Source of the DNA: Candidatus Nitrospira neomarina
GTDB taxonomy: Bacteria; Nitrospirota; Nitrospiria; Nitrospirales; UBA8639
NCBI RefSeq assembly: GCF_032051675.1
Contig: NZ_CP116968.1
Location: forward strand, 2,108,001-2,172,000
Direction of reading: 5' to 3'
Length of the DNA: 64,000 nucleotides
The first letter of the stretch is position 1. Each line of letters starts with the position of its first letter. Below are positions 36,247 through 45,544 of the stretch, in pieces. The translations under genes were made by a program, and so were the position numbers. Below the pieces are notes generated by a model. The model was not told the DNA's origin, made no database searches, and worked only from the letters and a program-made list of their open reading frames with translations.

Positions 36247-37638
36247 ATGAATAACCTCCTGTCATTTTCTCCAGATTCCATCTTTCTATTTGGGCAAAAG
36301 TTATGGTGGTTCCTGGTCGTACTGGGAGTCCTTGTAACCTTTCACGAATATGGCCATTATCTGGCCGCTCGATGGGTGGGCGTCAGGGTCCTCAAATTTT
36401 CCATCGGTTTCGGACCAAAACTCATTGGTCGCAAGATCGGCGATACAGAATATCTTTTGGCAGCGATTCCTCTTGGAGGATATGTCAAATTATACGGTGA
36501 GGAAGTGTCAGAGGCTGTTTCGCCTGCTGAACAACGTGAATCCTTTATTCACCAGTCACTTCCCCACAAAACGTTGATTGTGGCGGCTGGCCCCGGATTC
36601 AATTTTATTCTCAGTTACCTGATCTTTACGGGTATGCTGGCTTTGGGGTCACCCCTATTTGTGCCCAGCATCGACAACATCACACCGGTGATTGAAGCGA
36701 TCATCCCCGACTCCCCAGCCGAAACTGCCGGATTACATATCGGTGATCGGGTAATCCGGGCCAATGAAGAAGACATCTCGACGCTGGGTGAACTATATCA
36801 ACAAGTTGGTAAGGCCCATGGGCGTCCCGTCACCCTGGATGTCATTCGTGGGGATACCGTTAAAACGCTGATCATCACTCCAACGGTTCAAATGGTGCCA
36901 GATCGCCCGGACGAACCTCAATACACTTTAGGCATTGAGGATCATGCTCCGCTTGTCGGGGGAGTCATGCCGGACACCCCTGCCATGGCCGCGGGGCTTC
37001 AACAAGATGACCGAATTATCCAAATTGATGACACACCGATTGTCACCTGGTCTCAGATGACCGAGATCGTTCGCCAACACCCTGGAACCCCTTTAGATGT
37101 TCAGGTCGATCGCGGAGGACAGATTGTCTCTCTTCGCATCACCCCTGAAGGCCAAACCGTTACCTCTTCCGATGGGGAAACCAAGTCTGTTGGCCGCATT
37201 GGGATTAAACTAGCCGGTGCGGGTACGGTGCTCAAAAGCACCTCTCTATTTCTTGCCCCATGGGATGGACTCAAGGCTACATGGAAATGGTGTGAACTCA
37301 CCGTGATTGGTTTATACAAACTCTTGACGGGAGAAATTTCTTCAAAGCATCTCGGTGGCCCGCTGATGATTGCCAGTGTGTCAGGCGAACAAGCCCAACA
37401 GGGTCTTGCCAGCGTCGTATGGCTTATTGCGATCTTAAGTATTAATTTGGGAATTTTGAATTTATTACCCATTCCCATTCTTGATGGAGGGCATCTCTTC
37501 TTTTTTGCCTGTGAAGGCATTTTAGGTCGCCCGTTAGGAGACCGGTCGAGAGAAATGGCCCAACAAATTGGACTGGTCTTGTTGGTCTTCCTGATGGCCT
37601 ATGCGACCTGGAATGACATTAGTCGCCTACTCCAATAA
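36247..37638 (+). CDS. rseP: Site-2 protease RseP
   Basis: A 463-residue intramembrane zinc protease that cleaves anti-sigma factors and signal peptides. The zinc motif HEYGH is at residues 33-37 in the first membrane helix; the LDGGH motif in the last third (NLLPIPILDGGHLFFF) supplies the third ligand. Two PDZ domains lie between (around residues 125-205, with PDSPAETAGLHIGDRV, and 215-300, with PDTPAMAAGLQQDDRI). The gene follows dxr by 17 bp in the same operon. It is linked to envelope stress regulation in other bacteria; no matching anti-sigma factor is in this window. Confidence 0.96.
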   Translation: MNNLLSFSPDSIFLFGQKLWWFLVVLGVLVTFHEYGHYLAARWVGVRVLKFSIGFGPKLIGRKIGDTEYLLAAIPLGGYVKLYGEEVSEAVSPAEQRESFIHQSLPHKTLIVAAGPGFNFILSYLIFTGMLALGSPLFVPSIDNITPVIEAIIPDSPAETAGLHIGDRVIRANEEDISTLGELYQQVGKAHGRPVTLDVIRGDTVKTLIITPTVQMVPDRPDEPQYTLGIEDHAPLVGGVMPDTPAMAAGLQQDDRIIQIDDTPIVTWSQMTEIVRQHPGTPLDVQVDRGGQIVSLRITPEGQTVTSSDGETKSVGRIGIKLAGAGTVLKSTSLFLAPWDGLKATWKWCELTVIGLYKLLTGEISSKHLGGPLMIASVSGEQAQQGLASVVWLIAILSINLGILNLLPIPILDGGHLFFFACEGILGRPLGDRSREMAQQIGLVLLVFLMAYATWNDISRLLQ

Positions 37639-37733
37639 ATTCCACCCAGTTGAACGTCTCGTTGCCCTATTGCTATCCATGTGAGTTCTCCCTGCGACTC
37701 AGTCTGTCCTCAACCATTTAACCAGGTGTCTTC

Positions 37734-39455
37734 ATGCGTGTATCACAAACATTAATTCCCACGATGCGACAGGATCCCGGGGAAGCCGAAGTGGTCAGCC
37801 ACCGCCTCATGCTTCGCGCGGGCATGATCCGAAAAGTCGCCGCCGGAATTTATTCCTACCTTCCACTAGGATTGAGGGTCATCCGGAAAATTGAGACTAT
37901 TGTTCGCGAAGAGATGAACCGGATAGGAGCGCAAGAGCTGTTACTCCCGATTCTATCCTCGGCCGAGCTTTGGAAAGAAACAGATCGCTGGGATTTCTAT
38001 GGAAAAGAGCTATTCCGATTACATGATCGCCATGATCGGGACTTTTGCCTGGGTCCCACTCACGAAGAAGTCGTCACTGATTTGTTCCGTCGAGAGGTCA
38101 GTTCATATCGTCAATTGCCCGTCACTCTGTATCAAATCCAAACGAAATTTCGCGATGAAATCCGCCCACGGTTTGGCATCATGCGAGGGCGCGAATTCAT
38201 CATGAAAGATGCGTATAGCTTTGATCAGGATGTGGAAGGAGCCAAACATACGTACCAAAACATGTACGACGCCTATTGCCGCATTTTTTCTCGTATGGGC
38301 CTCGAATATCGTCCAGTGGAGGCCGATACCGGCTTAATCGGTGGCATCTCTTCTCACGAATTCATGGTCCTAGCCAATACCGGCGAAGAACTCATCGTTT
38401 TTGATCCTGACACACAATATGCAGCCAATGTCGAACGGGCCGAAATTGCCCCACCCACCATGGGGGAGCCTGAGGCCGCACTACCACTGGAAAAGGTCTC
38501 TACACCCAATGCTAAATCGGTTGAAGAAGTGTGCGCCTTACTCAACGTGCCTCCTTCCCGCCTGGTGAAAACCCTTCTGTATCAGACTGGCATGAATGAG
38601 ATAACCGCAGTCCTGATCCGAGGGGACCATCAAGCGAACGAAATTAAAATTCAACGACATCTTGGTATTCATGAATTATCTTTGGCGACCCCAGAGATGG
38701 TCCTCCGCTTCACAACGGCCCCAGTCGGCTTTGTCGGCCCGATCGGTCTTCAGAAAATTCGAATTCTGGCTGACCAGGCCGTAGCTGTTTTGACCAATTT
38801 CATTGTGGGTGGAAACGAACCGGACGTCCACCTCATTCATGTCAATATTGACCGGGATTTTGCCATTGAGAGCATAGGAGATTTTCGCCAAGCCCAGGCC
38901 GGTGACCCTTCCCCACGTGGAGGCAGCTCGCTCCAAACAGCCAGAGGAATCGAAGTGGGGCATATCTTTATGCTAGGAACAAAATATAGTGAAAAAATGG
39001 GGGCAACCTACCTGGATGCTCAAGGCGAGACCCTTCCCGCTGTCATGGGATGCTATGGCATAGGTGTCAGCAGAGCAGCGGCAGCAGCCATTGAACAAAA
39101 CCATGACGACAAAGGCATCTGTTGGCCCATGCCCATTGCCCCATTTCAGGTCCACATCCTTTCGGTCACCGCATCAGAAAATGTACGTCAAGCTTCCGAG
39201 CAGCTCTATCAGGACCTTTCCCAAAACGGGATAGAGGTATTACTTGACGACCGTGAGGAACGGGGTGGAGTGAAGTTTAACGATGCAGATTTGCTCGGCA
39301 TTCCTTTCCATATTATTCTTGGGGATAAGGGACTGGCACAGAACACCATTGAAATTAAAGACCGTATGACCGGCGAAAAGCATCACATTATCCGTGAGGA
39401 GGCATGTGAGTGGATCACTTCCACAGTCAGAGCAAAACTCGTATTTCAGACATGA
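37734..39455 (+). CDS. proS: Prolyl-tRNA synthetase
   Basis: A 573-residue class II synthetase of the bacterial type. Motifs include GMIRKVAAGIYSYLPLGLRV and the YQIQTKFRDEIRPRFGIMRGREFIMKDAYSF core of motif 2, an insertion editing domain in the middle (about 225-385, FIVGGNEPDVHLIHVN), and GCYGIGVSRAAAAAIEQNHDDKGICWP as motif 3; an anticodon-binding domain ends it (VLLDDREERGGVKFNDADLLGIP). It lies about 95 bp after rseP and probably closes the operon. Confidence 0.97.
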   Translation: MRVSQTLIPTMRQDPGEAEVVSHRLMLRAGMIRKVAAGIYSYLPLGLRVIRKIETIVREEMNRIGAQELLLPILSSAELWKETDRWDFYGKELFRLHDRHDRDFCLGPTHEEVVTDLFRREVSSYRQLPVTLYQIQTKFRDEIRPRFGIMRGREFIMKDAYSFDQDVEGAKHTYQNMYDAYCRIFSRMGLEYRPVEADTGLIGGISSHEFMVLANTGEELIVFDPDTQYAANVERAEIAPPTMGEPEAALPLEKVSTPNAKSVEEVCALLNVPPSRLVKTLLYQTGMNEITAVLIRGDHQANEIKIQRHLGIHELSLATPEMVLRFTTAPVGFVGPIGLQKIRILADQAVAVLTNFIVGGNEPDVHLIHVNIDRDFAIESIGDFRQAQAGDPSPRGGSSLQTARGIEVGHIFMLGTKYSEKMGATYLDAQGETLPAVMGCYGIGVSRAAAAAIEQNHDDKGICWPMPIAPFQVHILSVTASENVRQASEQLYQDLSQNGIEVLLDDREERGGVKFNDADLLGIPFHIILGDKGLAQNTIEIKDRMTGEKHHIIREEACEWITSTVRAKLVFQT

Positions 39456-39609
39456 TAAAATAAGGAAAACGGATCCAATGCAGGCTGGTTACCGATGCCC
39501 ACTCATGCATGGTATAATTTTTCTAAACCAAAATGCTCTTTATCTTAAGGACGATCAAGGCCATGATCTCAATCCAAAGCATAGGAAGATGGACAAGCCC
39601 TTATTTTCA

Positions 39610-39639
39610 TTGACAATACATATTATCGAATGCTATTTT
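39610..39639 (+). promoter_or_regulatory. Candidate sigma70 promoter for the nuclease/ribosomal protein operon
   Basis: TTGACA at 39610-39615 (perfect) and TATTTT at 39634-39639, 18 bases apart. It lies 57 bp before the start codon at 39696, in an AT-rich leader after proS. It could drive the two bifunctional-nuclease genes and rplM-rpsI. Confidence 0.5.
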
Positions 39640-39695
39640 TCAAGGTTTGATTTTCAAGTAAAACACACGTCCTTTATTTATGACTGGCAGATCGT

Positions 39696-40151
39696 ATGTT
39701 GAATCAAATGAACGTGAGGGGTCTTTTATTTGACCCCTACAACAATGCCTATATTGTCATCCTGAGAGATGAACAAAATTCTGATATGCTCCCAATCTGG
39801 GTTGGGAAGGCCGAAGCCAGCGCGATTAGTTTTGCCTTAGAGCGGATAGCTCCTCCAAGGCCGATGACCCATGATCTCATGAAAACGGTACTTGATAATA
39901 TGGATGCTAAGGTCATTAGTACGGTCATTACAGATTTGAAAGACAATACGTACTTCGCCAAAATCCATCTCCTTTTTGGAGATTCCGAGTTCACCGTTGA
40001 CTCTCGGCCAAGTGACGCGATTGCCGTGGCCCTTCGCACGGATGCTCCTATTTTTGCTTCAGGGGAAGTGCTCCATAAACAAAACTCAGAAGAATTGGAA
40101 CGATGGCTGGAAAACCTCAAGCCTGAGGATTTTGGGAAATCGGACGTCTAG
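39696..40151 (+). CDS. Bifunctional nuclease (DUF151) family protein, paralogue 1
   Basis: A 151-residue protein of the BFN/DUF151 family. The conserved core is VILRDEQNSDMLPIWVGKAEASAISFALERIAPPRPMTHDL, followed by ITDLKDNTYFAKI and VDSRPSDAIAVALR, with an Arg-Pro-Ser-Asp block that is the family's best-known motif. Plant members cleave RNA and DNA; bacterial members are less understood. It starts at the ATG at 39696 and is followed by a close paralogue, then rplM. Cytoplasmic. Confidence 0.88.
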   Translation: MLNQMNVRGLLFDPYNNAYIVILRDEQNSDMLPIWVGKAEASAISFALERIAPPRPMTHDLMKTVLDNMDAKVISTVITDLKDNTYFAKIHLLFGDSEFTVDSRPSDAIAVALRTDAPIFASGEVLHKQNSEELERWLENLKPEDFGKSDV

Positions 40152-40206
40152 CTGATGCTCATGTGGCCATCTGAAATATTTACGATTGATAGTGAGTGTG
40201 CGGGTG

Positions 40207-40677
40207 ATGACTGAAATAAACACATTAATTCCGTTAAAGGTCCATGGGGTCCTGGTCGATCCGAATACCGACACGCAAATCGTGGTCCTACGGGATGAAA
40301 AAAATTCAGAGGTTCTTCCCATATGGGTTGGAACCGCCGAAGGAACATCGATTCGGTTGGCCTTGGAGAACGTCATTCCACCCCGCCCCATGAGCCATGA
40401 CCTTATTTGCAGTTTTGCCTCGCACCTTGGATTTACCCTCAACAAAGTTGTAATCACAGAAGTTAAAAATAATACGTATTTTTCAACGCTGTTTTTGTCC
40501 AAAGATGAGTTGGAAAAATCGATCGATTCCAGGCCGAGTGATGCGATTGCCCTAGCTCTCCGATGTCAATGTCCCATCTACGTTACTCCAGAGGTGCTGG
40601 AACGTCGCGGGGGGGAAGATCTGGATACCTGGCTTTCCAAGCTCGATCAAAAAGGATTAGAACAAACCGATATTTAG
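40207..40677 (+). CDS. Bifunctional nuclease (DUF151) family protein, paralogue 2
   Basis: A 156-residue paralogue of the gene before it. Both share VVLRDEKNSEVLPIWVG-type cores, the IPPRPMSHDL block, VKNNTYFSTLFL and DSRPSDAIALALR, but they differ throughout otherwise, so the duplication is old. The ATG at 40207 is the chosen start; the frame stays open to 40186 with GTG and TTG alternatives. It lies 36 bp before rplM, in the same operon. Confidence 0.85.
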   Translation: MTEINTLIPLKVHGVLVDPNTDTQIVVLRDEKNSEVLPIWVGTAEGTSIRLALENVIPPRPMSHDLICSFASHLGFTLNKVVITEVKNNTYFSTLFLSKDELEKSIDSRPSDAIALALRCQCPIYVTPEVLERRGGEDLDTWLSKLDQKGLEQTDI

Positions 40678-40713
40678 ATTGTAATCAAGTAGAGGAAAGG
40701 AACTCAGACACTC

Positions 40714-41142
40714 ATGCGATCTTATCAAGCTAAACCGTTGGAAGTTGAACGACAATGGTTCTTAGTCGATGCTAAAGGAAAAACCGTTGGACGCTTGGCC
40801 GCCAAGGTTGCCTCAATCCTTCGTGGAAAGCATAAGCCGACGTTCACGCCTAATGTCGATACGGGCGACCATGTCGTCATCATCAATTCCAGTAAAATCC
40901 AATTCACCAGCGATAAATTTCGTAGAAAGATCTATTATCATCACACCGGTTACCCTGGAGGAATCAAAGCCATTACGGCAGAGCATCTTCATGCAAAGAA
41001 ACCAACCGAAGTCCTTACTAAAGCCATTCGTGGGATGCTTCCAAAATGTACGTTGGGGAAACAAATGGCCAAAAAGCTCAAAATTTACCCTGGTGCCGAG
41101 CATCTGCATCGAGCGCAAAGCCCAACGCCTTTGAATCTCTAA
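40714..41142 (+). CDS. rplM: 50S ribosomal protein L13
   Basis: A 142-residue L13: N-terminal [27 protein letters not shown], then [25 protein letters not shown] and the closing [28 protein letters not shown]. It starts at an ATG after GAGGAAAGGA and is followed by rpsI in the standard pairing. Confidence 0.98.
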   Translation: MRSYQAKPLEVERQWFLVDAKGKTVGRLAAKVASILRGKHKPTFTPNVDTGDHVVIINSSKIQFTSDKFRRKIYYHHTGYPGGIKAITAEHLHAKKPTEVLTKAIRGMLPKCTLGKQMAKKLKIYPGAEHLHRAQSPTPLNL

Positions 41143-41188
41143 ATTCATCAGTAACTGTTCCAACGAAACAAAGGAGACTTATCCTCAC

Positions 41189-41581
41189 ATGGTCGATACC
41201 ATTCAATACGCAACCGGAAAAAGGAAAAACGCGATTGCCCGAGCGTGGGTAGAACCAGGGCAAGGCGACATTCTCATCAACGCACGATCAGTCGATTCAT
41301 ATTTTCCACGATTGACACATCAAATCCAGATACAAACGCCATTCGATGTCACCAAAACAAGCGGGCAATTTAATGTCAAAGCCACGCTGACAGGGGGAGG
41401 CGTTTCAGGTCAGGCGGGAGCCCTTCGCCATGCGATTGCCAAGGCATTGGCCTTATATAATCCTTCGCTACGGGATCCCCTGAAAAAAAATGGATTGCTC
41501 ACCAGAGATAGCAGAGTGAAAGAACGGAAAAAATACGGGCAAAAAGGCGCCAGAGCCAGGTTCCAATACTCCAAACGATAA
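41189..41581 (+). CDS. rpsI: 30S ribosomal protein S9
   Basis: A 130-residue S9 with the usual YATGKRKNAIARAW start, VTLTGGGVSGQAGALRHAIAKAL-like middle (here KATLTGGG), and the basic C-terminus ending FQYSKR that reaches the P-site tRNA. AAAGGAGA precedes the ATG. A terminator follows. Confidence 0.98.
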   Translation: MVDTIQYATGKRKNAIARAWVEPGQGDILINARSVDSYFPRLTHQIQIQTPFDVTKTSGQFNVKATLTGGGVSGQAGALRHAIAKALALYNPSLRDPLKKNGLLTRDSRVKERKKYGQKGARARFQYSKR

Positions 41582-41611
41582 TTGGCCGGTTCACCATTCA
41601 CGCAAAATTAT

Positions 41612-41642
41612 GGGGGAGGCCTTCCAGCCTCCCCTTTTTTTT
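41612..41642 (+). terminator. Intrinsic terminator of the rplM-rpsI operon
   Basis: GGGGAGGC and GCCTCCCC form an 8-bp G+C-rich stem with a 6-base loop (CTTCCA), directly followed by a run of eight T. It lies 31 bp after the rpsI stop. Confidence 0.93.
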
Positions 41643-41781
41643 ATTCCAACTTTTGTCTGATGCCGTCGCCACTCCAATCTTACTGTTTACAAATAATCAA
41701 TTGTCACGAAGGAAAATCATTTCCCAATAAATATCCTGCTCAACCTTTCGCCCCTTACTTAACTTTCTAGAAAAAAAGACC

Positions 41782-42858
41782 ATGGATAGAAAAATTCGCG
41801 TTGCTGTCATTGGAGCTAGTGGCTATACAGGTGGGGAATTACTTCGATTACTCACCCTCCACCCTCAGGTCACACTGTCCCGTGTGGTGGCGTCTGAAAA
41901 ATCTGAGGGCCGCGCTGTCGCTTCGCTGCTTCCTCATCTTACGAAAATTTATGACTGTGCATTGTCTTCGTTGAATATCGACTCGATCGCCAAGGAAGTC
42001 GATGTGGTTTTTCTCGCGCTTCCTCATACGCAATCCTTGCAACCAGTAGCCGATTTTCTCTCACAGGGGAAACGTGTCATTGACTTGAGTGCCGATTATC
42101 GTCTTCAGGATCCGATGGTGTATGAGCAATGGTATCAAACCCCCCATACGTTCCCTGGCCTGCTCAAAAATGCGGTGTATGGACTACCAGAACTCAATCG
42201 TGCGGCTATCGCCAAAACCAACCTTGTCGCCGTTGCCGGGTGTTATCCCACCGTCGCCATCTTGCAACTTGCGCCCTTTGTGGCCCAAAACCTTATTGAG
42301 CACAACTCGATTATCATTGACGCAAAGTCGGGAATTTCAGGAGCCGGTCGCACACCTGCACTGGGCACTCACTTTCCTGAATCGCATGAAGCCATTCATG
42401 CTTATAAAATCGGCAAGCATCGCCATGTGCCTGAAATCGAACAGGAGTTGGCACGACAGATTCCTGCTTCATCTTCAAAAACAGCTTTCCCCAATCCATC
42501 TATAATTTTCACACCTCACTTGATACCGATTAACCGAGGCATTCTGAGCACCGCCTATGCCAAATTGAAACCCGGCATTGAACAATCCCATCTGGATGCA
42601 GCTTATAACAGTCGGTATCGAGACGAATATTTCATTCGACTCTTTCCCAGTTCCGAAGGGGTCAATCCGAAAAATCTGCGAGGATCAAATTTTTGTGACC
42701 TCAGTTGTACCTATGATTCTCGAACGGGCTATCTCATCACCACAGGTTCGCTGGACAATCTCGTAAAAGGCGCAGCCGGACAAGCGATTCAATGTATGAA
42801 TCTGATGTTAGGACTTCCCGAAACACTCGGATTGACCGCGCCAGGCCTCTTTCCCTAG
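41782..42858 (+). CDS. argC: N-acetyl-gamma-glutamyl-phosphate reductase
   Basis: A 358-residue arginine biosynthesis enzyme that reduces N-acetylglutamyl phosphate to the semialdehyde with NADPH. The nucleotide fold starts VAVIGASGYTGGELLRLL; the catalytic Cys154 is in AVAGCYPT; later HRHVPEIEQEL and PHLIPINRGILSTAYA are family blocks. It is followed after 43 bp by argJ in the same direction. Confidence 0.97.
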   Translation: MDRKIRVAVIGASGYTGGELLRLLTLHPQVTLSRVVASEKSEGRAVASLLPHLTKIYDCALSSLNIDSIAKEVDVVFLALPHTQSLQPVADFLSQGKRVIDLSADYRLQDPMVYEQWYQTPHTFPGLLKNAVYGLPELNRAAIAKTNLVAVAGCYPTVAILQLAPFVAQNLIEHNSIIIDAKSGISGAGRTPALGTHFPESHEAIHAYKIGKHRHVPEIEQELARQIPASSSKTAFPNPSIIFTPHLIPINRGILSTAYAKLKPGIEQSHLDAAYNSRYRDEYFIRLFPSSEGVNPKNLRGSNFCDLSCTYDSRTGYLITTGSLDNLVKGAAGQAIQCMNLMLGLPETLGLTAPGLFP

Positions 42859-42901
42859 ACCACCGTTCACCAGTTTCTCCTGACGAGAAGGGGATGTTCT
42901 C

Positions 42902-44110
42902 ATGTCTAAACGCATAAAAGGCGGGATCACTGCCCCAAAGGGATTCCTTGCCGCAGGGATTCATTCAGGAATTAAAAAGACCAAGCAGCTTGATCTGACC
43001 TTGATCGTGTCAGAGAAGCCTGGACCTGTTGCCGGAGTGTTCACCTCCAACAGGCTCCCGGCCGCTCCCGTGATTGTCGACCGGCTTAATCTCAAGAAGG
43101 GCAAAGGGCAAGCATTCATTGTTAATAGCGGGAATGCTAACGCATTTACCGGACCGGAAGGGTTAATCCATGCCAGGGAGATGGGTCGGAGAGTTGCCGA
43201 CCAACTCACAATTCCCCTTCACCATGTGTTTGTCGGATCCACTGGTGTCATTGGGGTACCGCTGCCGATGCCGGCAGTACGAAACGGCATTCCCATTTTA
43301 ATTTCACGACTACGCAAGGCTGGTCACCAGGAAGCTGCTAAGGCGATCATGACGACAGACACCTGTCCTAAAGAAATCGCGTTTCAAGACCGAATTGGCG
43401 GAAAAATAGTAACCATAGGGGGAATCGCCAAAGGTTCGGGAATGATCCACCCTGACATGGCGACCATGTTGGCCTATGTCACAACAGACGCAGCCATTGA
43501 CCAACAAACGCTACAAACGACCTTTCGCGCTGTCACTAACCAAACATTTAACTGTATTTCTGTTGATGGGGAAACCAGCACCAATGACACGGCCTTATGT
43601 CTGGCCAACGGGGAAGCCGGAAACTTACCCATCAAAACCGGAACGACGGCACATGTCAAATTTGAAGCCCTCTTATTTCAGGTCTGTCACCATCTGGCCA
43701 TGGAAATTATTCGGGATGGCGAAGGTGCTACCAAAATCATTGAATTCCAGATCACTCAGGCTTCCAGTGGCCGGGCAGCCAAACAATTTGCCAATACTCT
43801 GGCCACCTCCCCTTTAGTTAAAACCGCTATATTTGGTACGGATCCCAACTGGGGAAGAATTGTGGCCGCATTAGGACGGGCCGGTTTCCCTGTTAAAGCA
43901 GAGAAACTTCTCATTGGATTCAATAAGATTCCCATCGTCAAAAATGGAAAAGGGCTGGGGCCTCAGGTGGAGCGCCGCATTAAACAGGAAATGAAGAAGC
44001 CCTTCCTGACAATCTTTATTTCACTCGGAATGGGGCAAGGGTCATCCACGATCTGGACCACGGATCTGACCTACGATTACGTAAAAATCAACGCATCCTA
44101 TCGATCCTAA
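42902..44110 (+). CDS. argJ: Bifunctional ornithine acetyltransferase / N-acetylglutamate synthase ArgJ
   Basis: A 402-residue enzyme that recycles acetyl groups between acetylornithine and glutamate. It is made as a precursor and cuts itself before the nucleophile Thr188 in GSGMIHPDMATML. N-terminal GPVAGVFTSNRLPAAPV and later VDGETSTNDT, RDGEGATKIIE and FGTDPNWGRI are family blocks. The gene ends convergent to prsR. Confidence 0.97.
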   Translation: MSKRIKGGITAPKGFLAAGIHSGIKKTKQLDLTLIVSEKPGPVAGVFTSNRLPAAPVIVDRLNLKKGKGQAFIVNSGNANAFTGPEGLIHAREMGRRVADQLTIPLHHVFVGSTGVIGVPLPMPAVRNGIPILISRLRKAGHQEAAKAIMTTDTCPKEIAFQDRIGGKIVTIGGIAKGSGMIHPDMATMLAYVTTDAAIDQQTLQTTFRAVTNQTFNCISVDGETSTNDTALCLANGEAGNLPIKTGTTAHVKFEALLFQVCHHLAMEIIRDGEGATKIIEFQITQASSGRAAKQFANTLATSPLVKTAIFGTDPNWGRIVAALGRAGFPVKAEKLLIGFNKIPIVKNGKGLGPQVERRIKQEMKKPFLTIFISLGMGQGSSTIWTTDLTYDYVKINASYRS

Positions 44111-44162
44111 CTTTTCTTCTCTGGTCAATCGGGAAATTGGAAATGGCCTTGCGGAGGGATCG

Positions 44163-45542
44163 TTATTTTTTTATGTGGTGGCGGGAAATCAAATCATGGA
44201 GAGTCGGTCGGCTCACACCAAGGATGGTCGCCGCCTTGGTAATATTTCCACCTGTCTTGGCCAGAGTTTGCTCAATCACTCGCTTTTCTACCGTGTCTCT
44301 GGCTACTTTCAGGGTAAGGCCAACTTGACTCTCATCGGGAGGGGCTAAATCTAAATCTTCCGGAGCAATCCTTGGATTGTCGGTTAGCGTCACGGCGCGA
44401 CGAATCCTGTTTTCTAATTCTCGAATGTTCCCCGGCCAATGATATTGTTCGAGAGACATCAGGGCTTCCCTCGTAAATCCGGAAATCTTCTTTTTCGCTT
44501 CTTCTGAATAACGCTGAAGCAGCGATTTGCCCAACATCACGATATCGCCACCCCGCTCCCGTAAGGGAGGAGCCGTAATGGTCACGGTATTCAATCGATA
44601 ATACAGATCTTCCCTGAAGCGGCCATCTTTCATTGCTAGTTGAAGATCCATATTGGTGGCTGCCAGAACCCTTGTGTCTACTGGAATTTCTACGCGTCCG
44701 CCTACCCGCTCGATACTTCGTTCTTGTAACACCCGAAGTAGCTTAACTTGCAATGCAGGAGAAATCTCACCAATCTCATCTAGAAAAAGTGTCCCGCCCT
44801 GGGCCGACTCAATTCGACCTGGACGCTGGAGATGGGCTCCGGTAAACGCCCCTTTCTCATGCCCAAACAACTCACTTTCCAGCAAGGTTTCGGGAATAGC
44901 CCCACAATTAATTGCGATAAACGGGCCATCCTTTCTGTGACTTTGCTGATGAATCGCCCGAGCCACCAACTCCTTTCCTGTCCCGCTTTCTCCGACGATT
45001 AAAATAGAAATATCCGAACCGGCCACTCGCCGGATGGTATCGAATACTTTAACCATGACCGGGCTGCTCCCGATAATTTCAGGAAATCCTCGTTTCGCCT
45101 CACGATCCAGAAGTTTTTGGTTTTCTTTTTCCAGGCCGGCCAAATACCCGGCCCGCTGCAGAACAACTTTTAACACTTCCAGGTCCACCGGCTTTTCCAT
45201 AAAATCATAGGCGCCAATTTGAATAGCCTTGAGCGCATTCGCTCGATCTTGATTGCCCGTGATGACGACCACCTTCACCAAAGGATTCACCGCAAGCAAT
45301 TGTTCCAAGGCAGACAATCCCTCCGTCACTCCACCGGTATCAGGTGGCAAACCTAAATCTAAGGTGACCAGTGAGATCTTTTCCCGTTGAAGAATATCGA
45401 CAGCTGCGGTGCGATGATCTGCCTCATAGATCAGATAGGAGGACTTTAATCCCCACTTCATCTGTTCAAGAATTTCCTGCCGGTCATCAACCAGAAGAAG
45501 TGAAGGAAGATGTGAATGCTCAGCAGGCGGATCAGACTTCAT
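44163..45542 (-). CDS. prsR: PrsR-type sigma54-dependent response regulator
   Basis: A 459-residue regulator with a receiver domain (phosphoacceptor Asp62 in TLDLGLPPDTGG), a sigma54-activating AAA+ domain (GESGTGKE Walker A, GAFTGA intact, FLDEIGE), and a Fis-type helix-turn-helix at the C-terminus (KAATILGVSRPTLHDLISRH). The receiver matches the PEP-CTERM-associated PrsR group in its DLGLPPD(T/P)GG block and the VVITGNQDRANALKAIQIGAYDF stretch. It ends 2 bases after the end of prsK's stop, so the two are one operon; together they should switch on sigma54 promoters for exopolysaccharide or surface genes. No exosortase is present here. Confidence 0.87.
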   Translation of the reverse strand: MKSDPPAEHSHLPSLLLVDDRQEILEQMKWGLKSSYLIYEADHRTAAVDILQREKISLVTLDLGLPPDTGGVTEGLSALEQLLAVNPLVKVVVITGNQDRANALKAIQIGAYDFMEKPVDLEVLKVVLQRAGYLAGLEKENQKLLDREAKRGFPEIIGSSPVMVKVFDTIRRVAGSDISILIVGESGTGKELVARAIHQQSHRKDGPFIAINCGAIPETLLESELFGHEKGAFTGAHLQRPGRIESAQGGTLFLDEIGEISPALQVKLLRVLQERSIERVGGRVEIPVDTRVLAATNMDLQLAMKDGRFREDLYYRLNTVTITAPPLRERGGDIVMLGKSLLQRYSEEAKKKISGFTREALMSLEQYHWPGNIRELENRIRRAVTLTDNPRIAPEDLDLAPPDESQVGLTLKVARDTVEKRVIEQTLAKTGGNITKAATILGVSRPTLHDLISRHHIKK

Positions 45543-45544
45543 GG

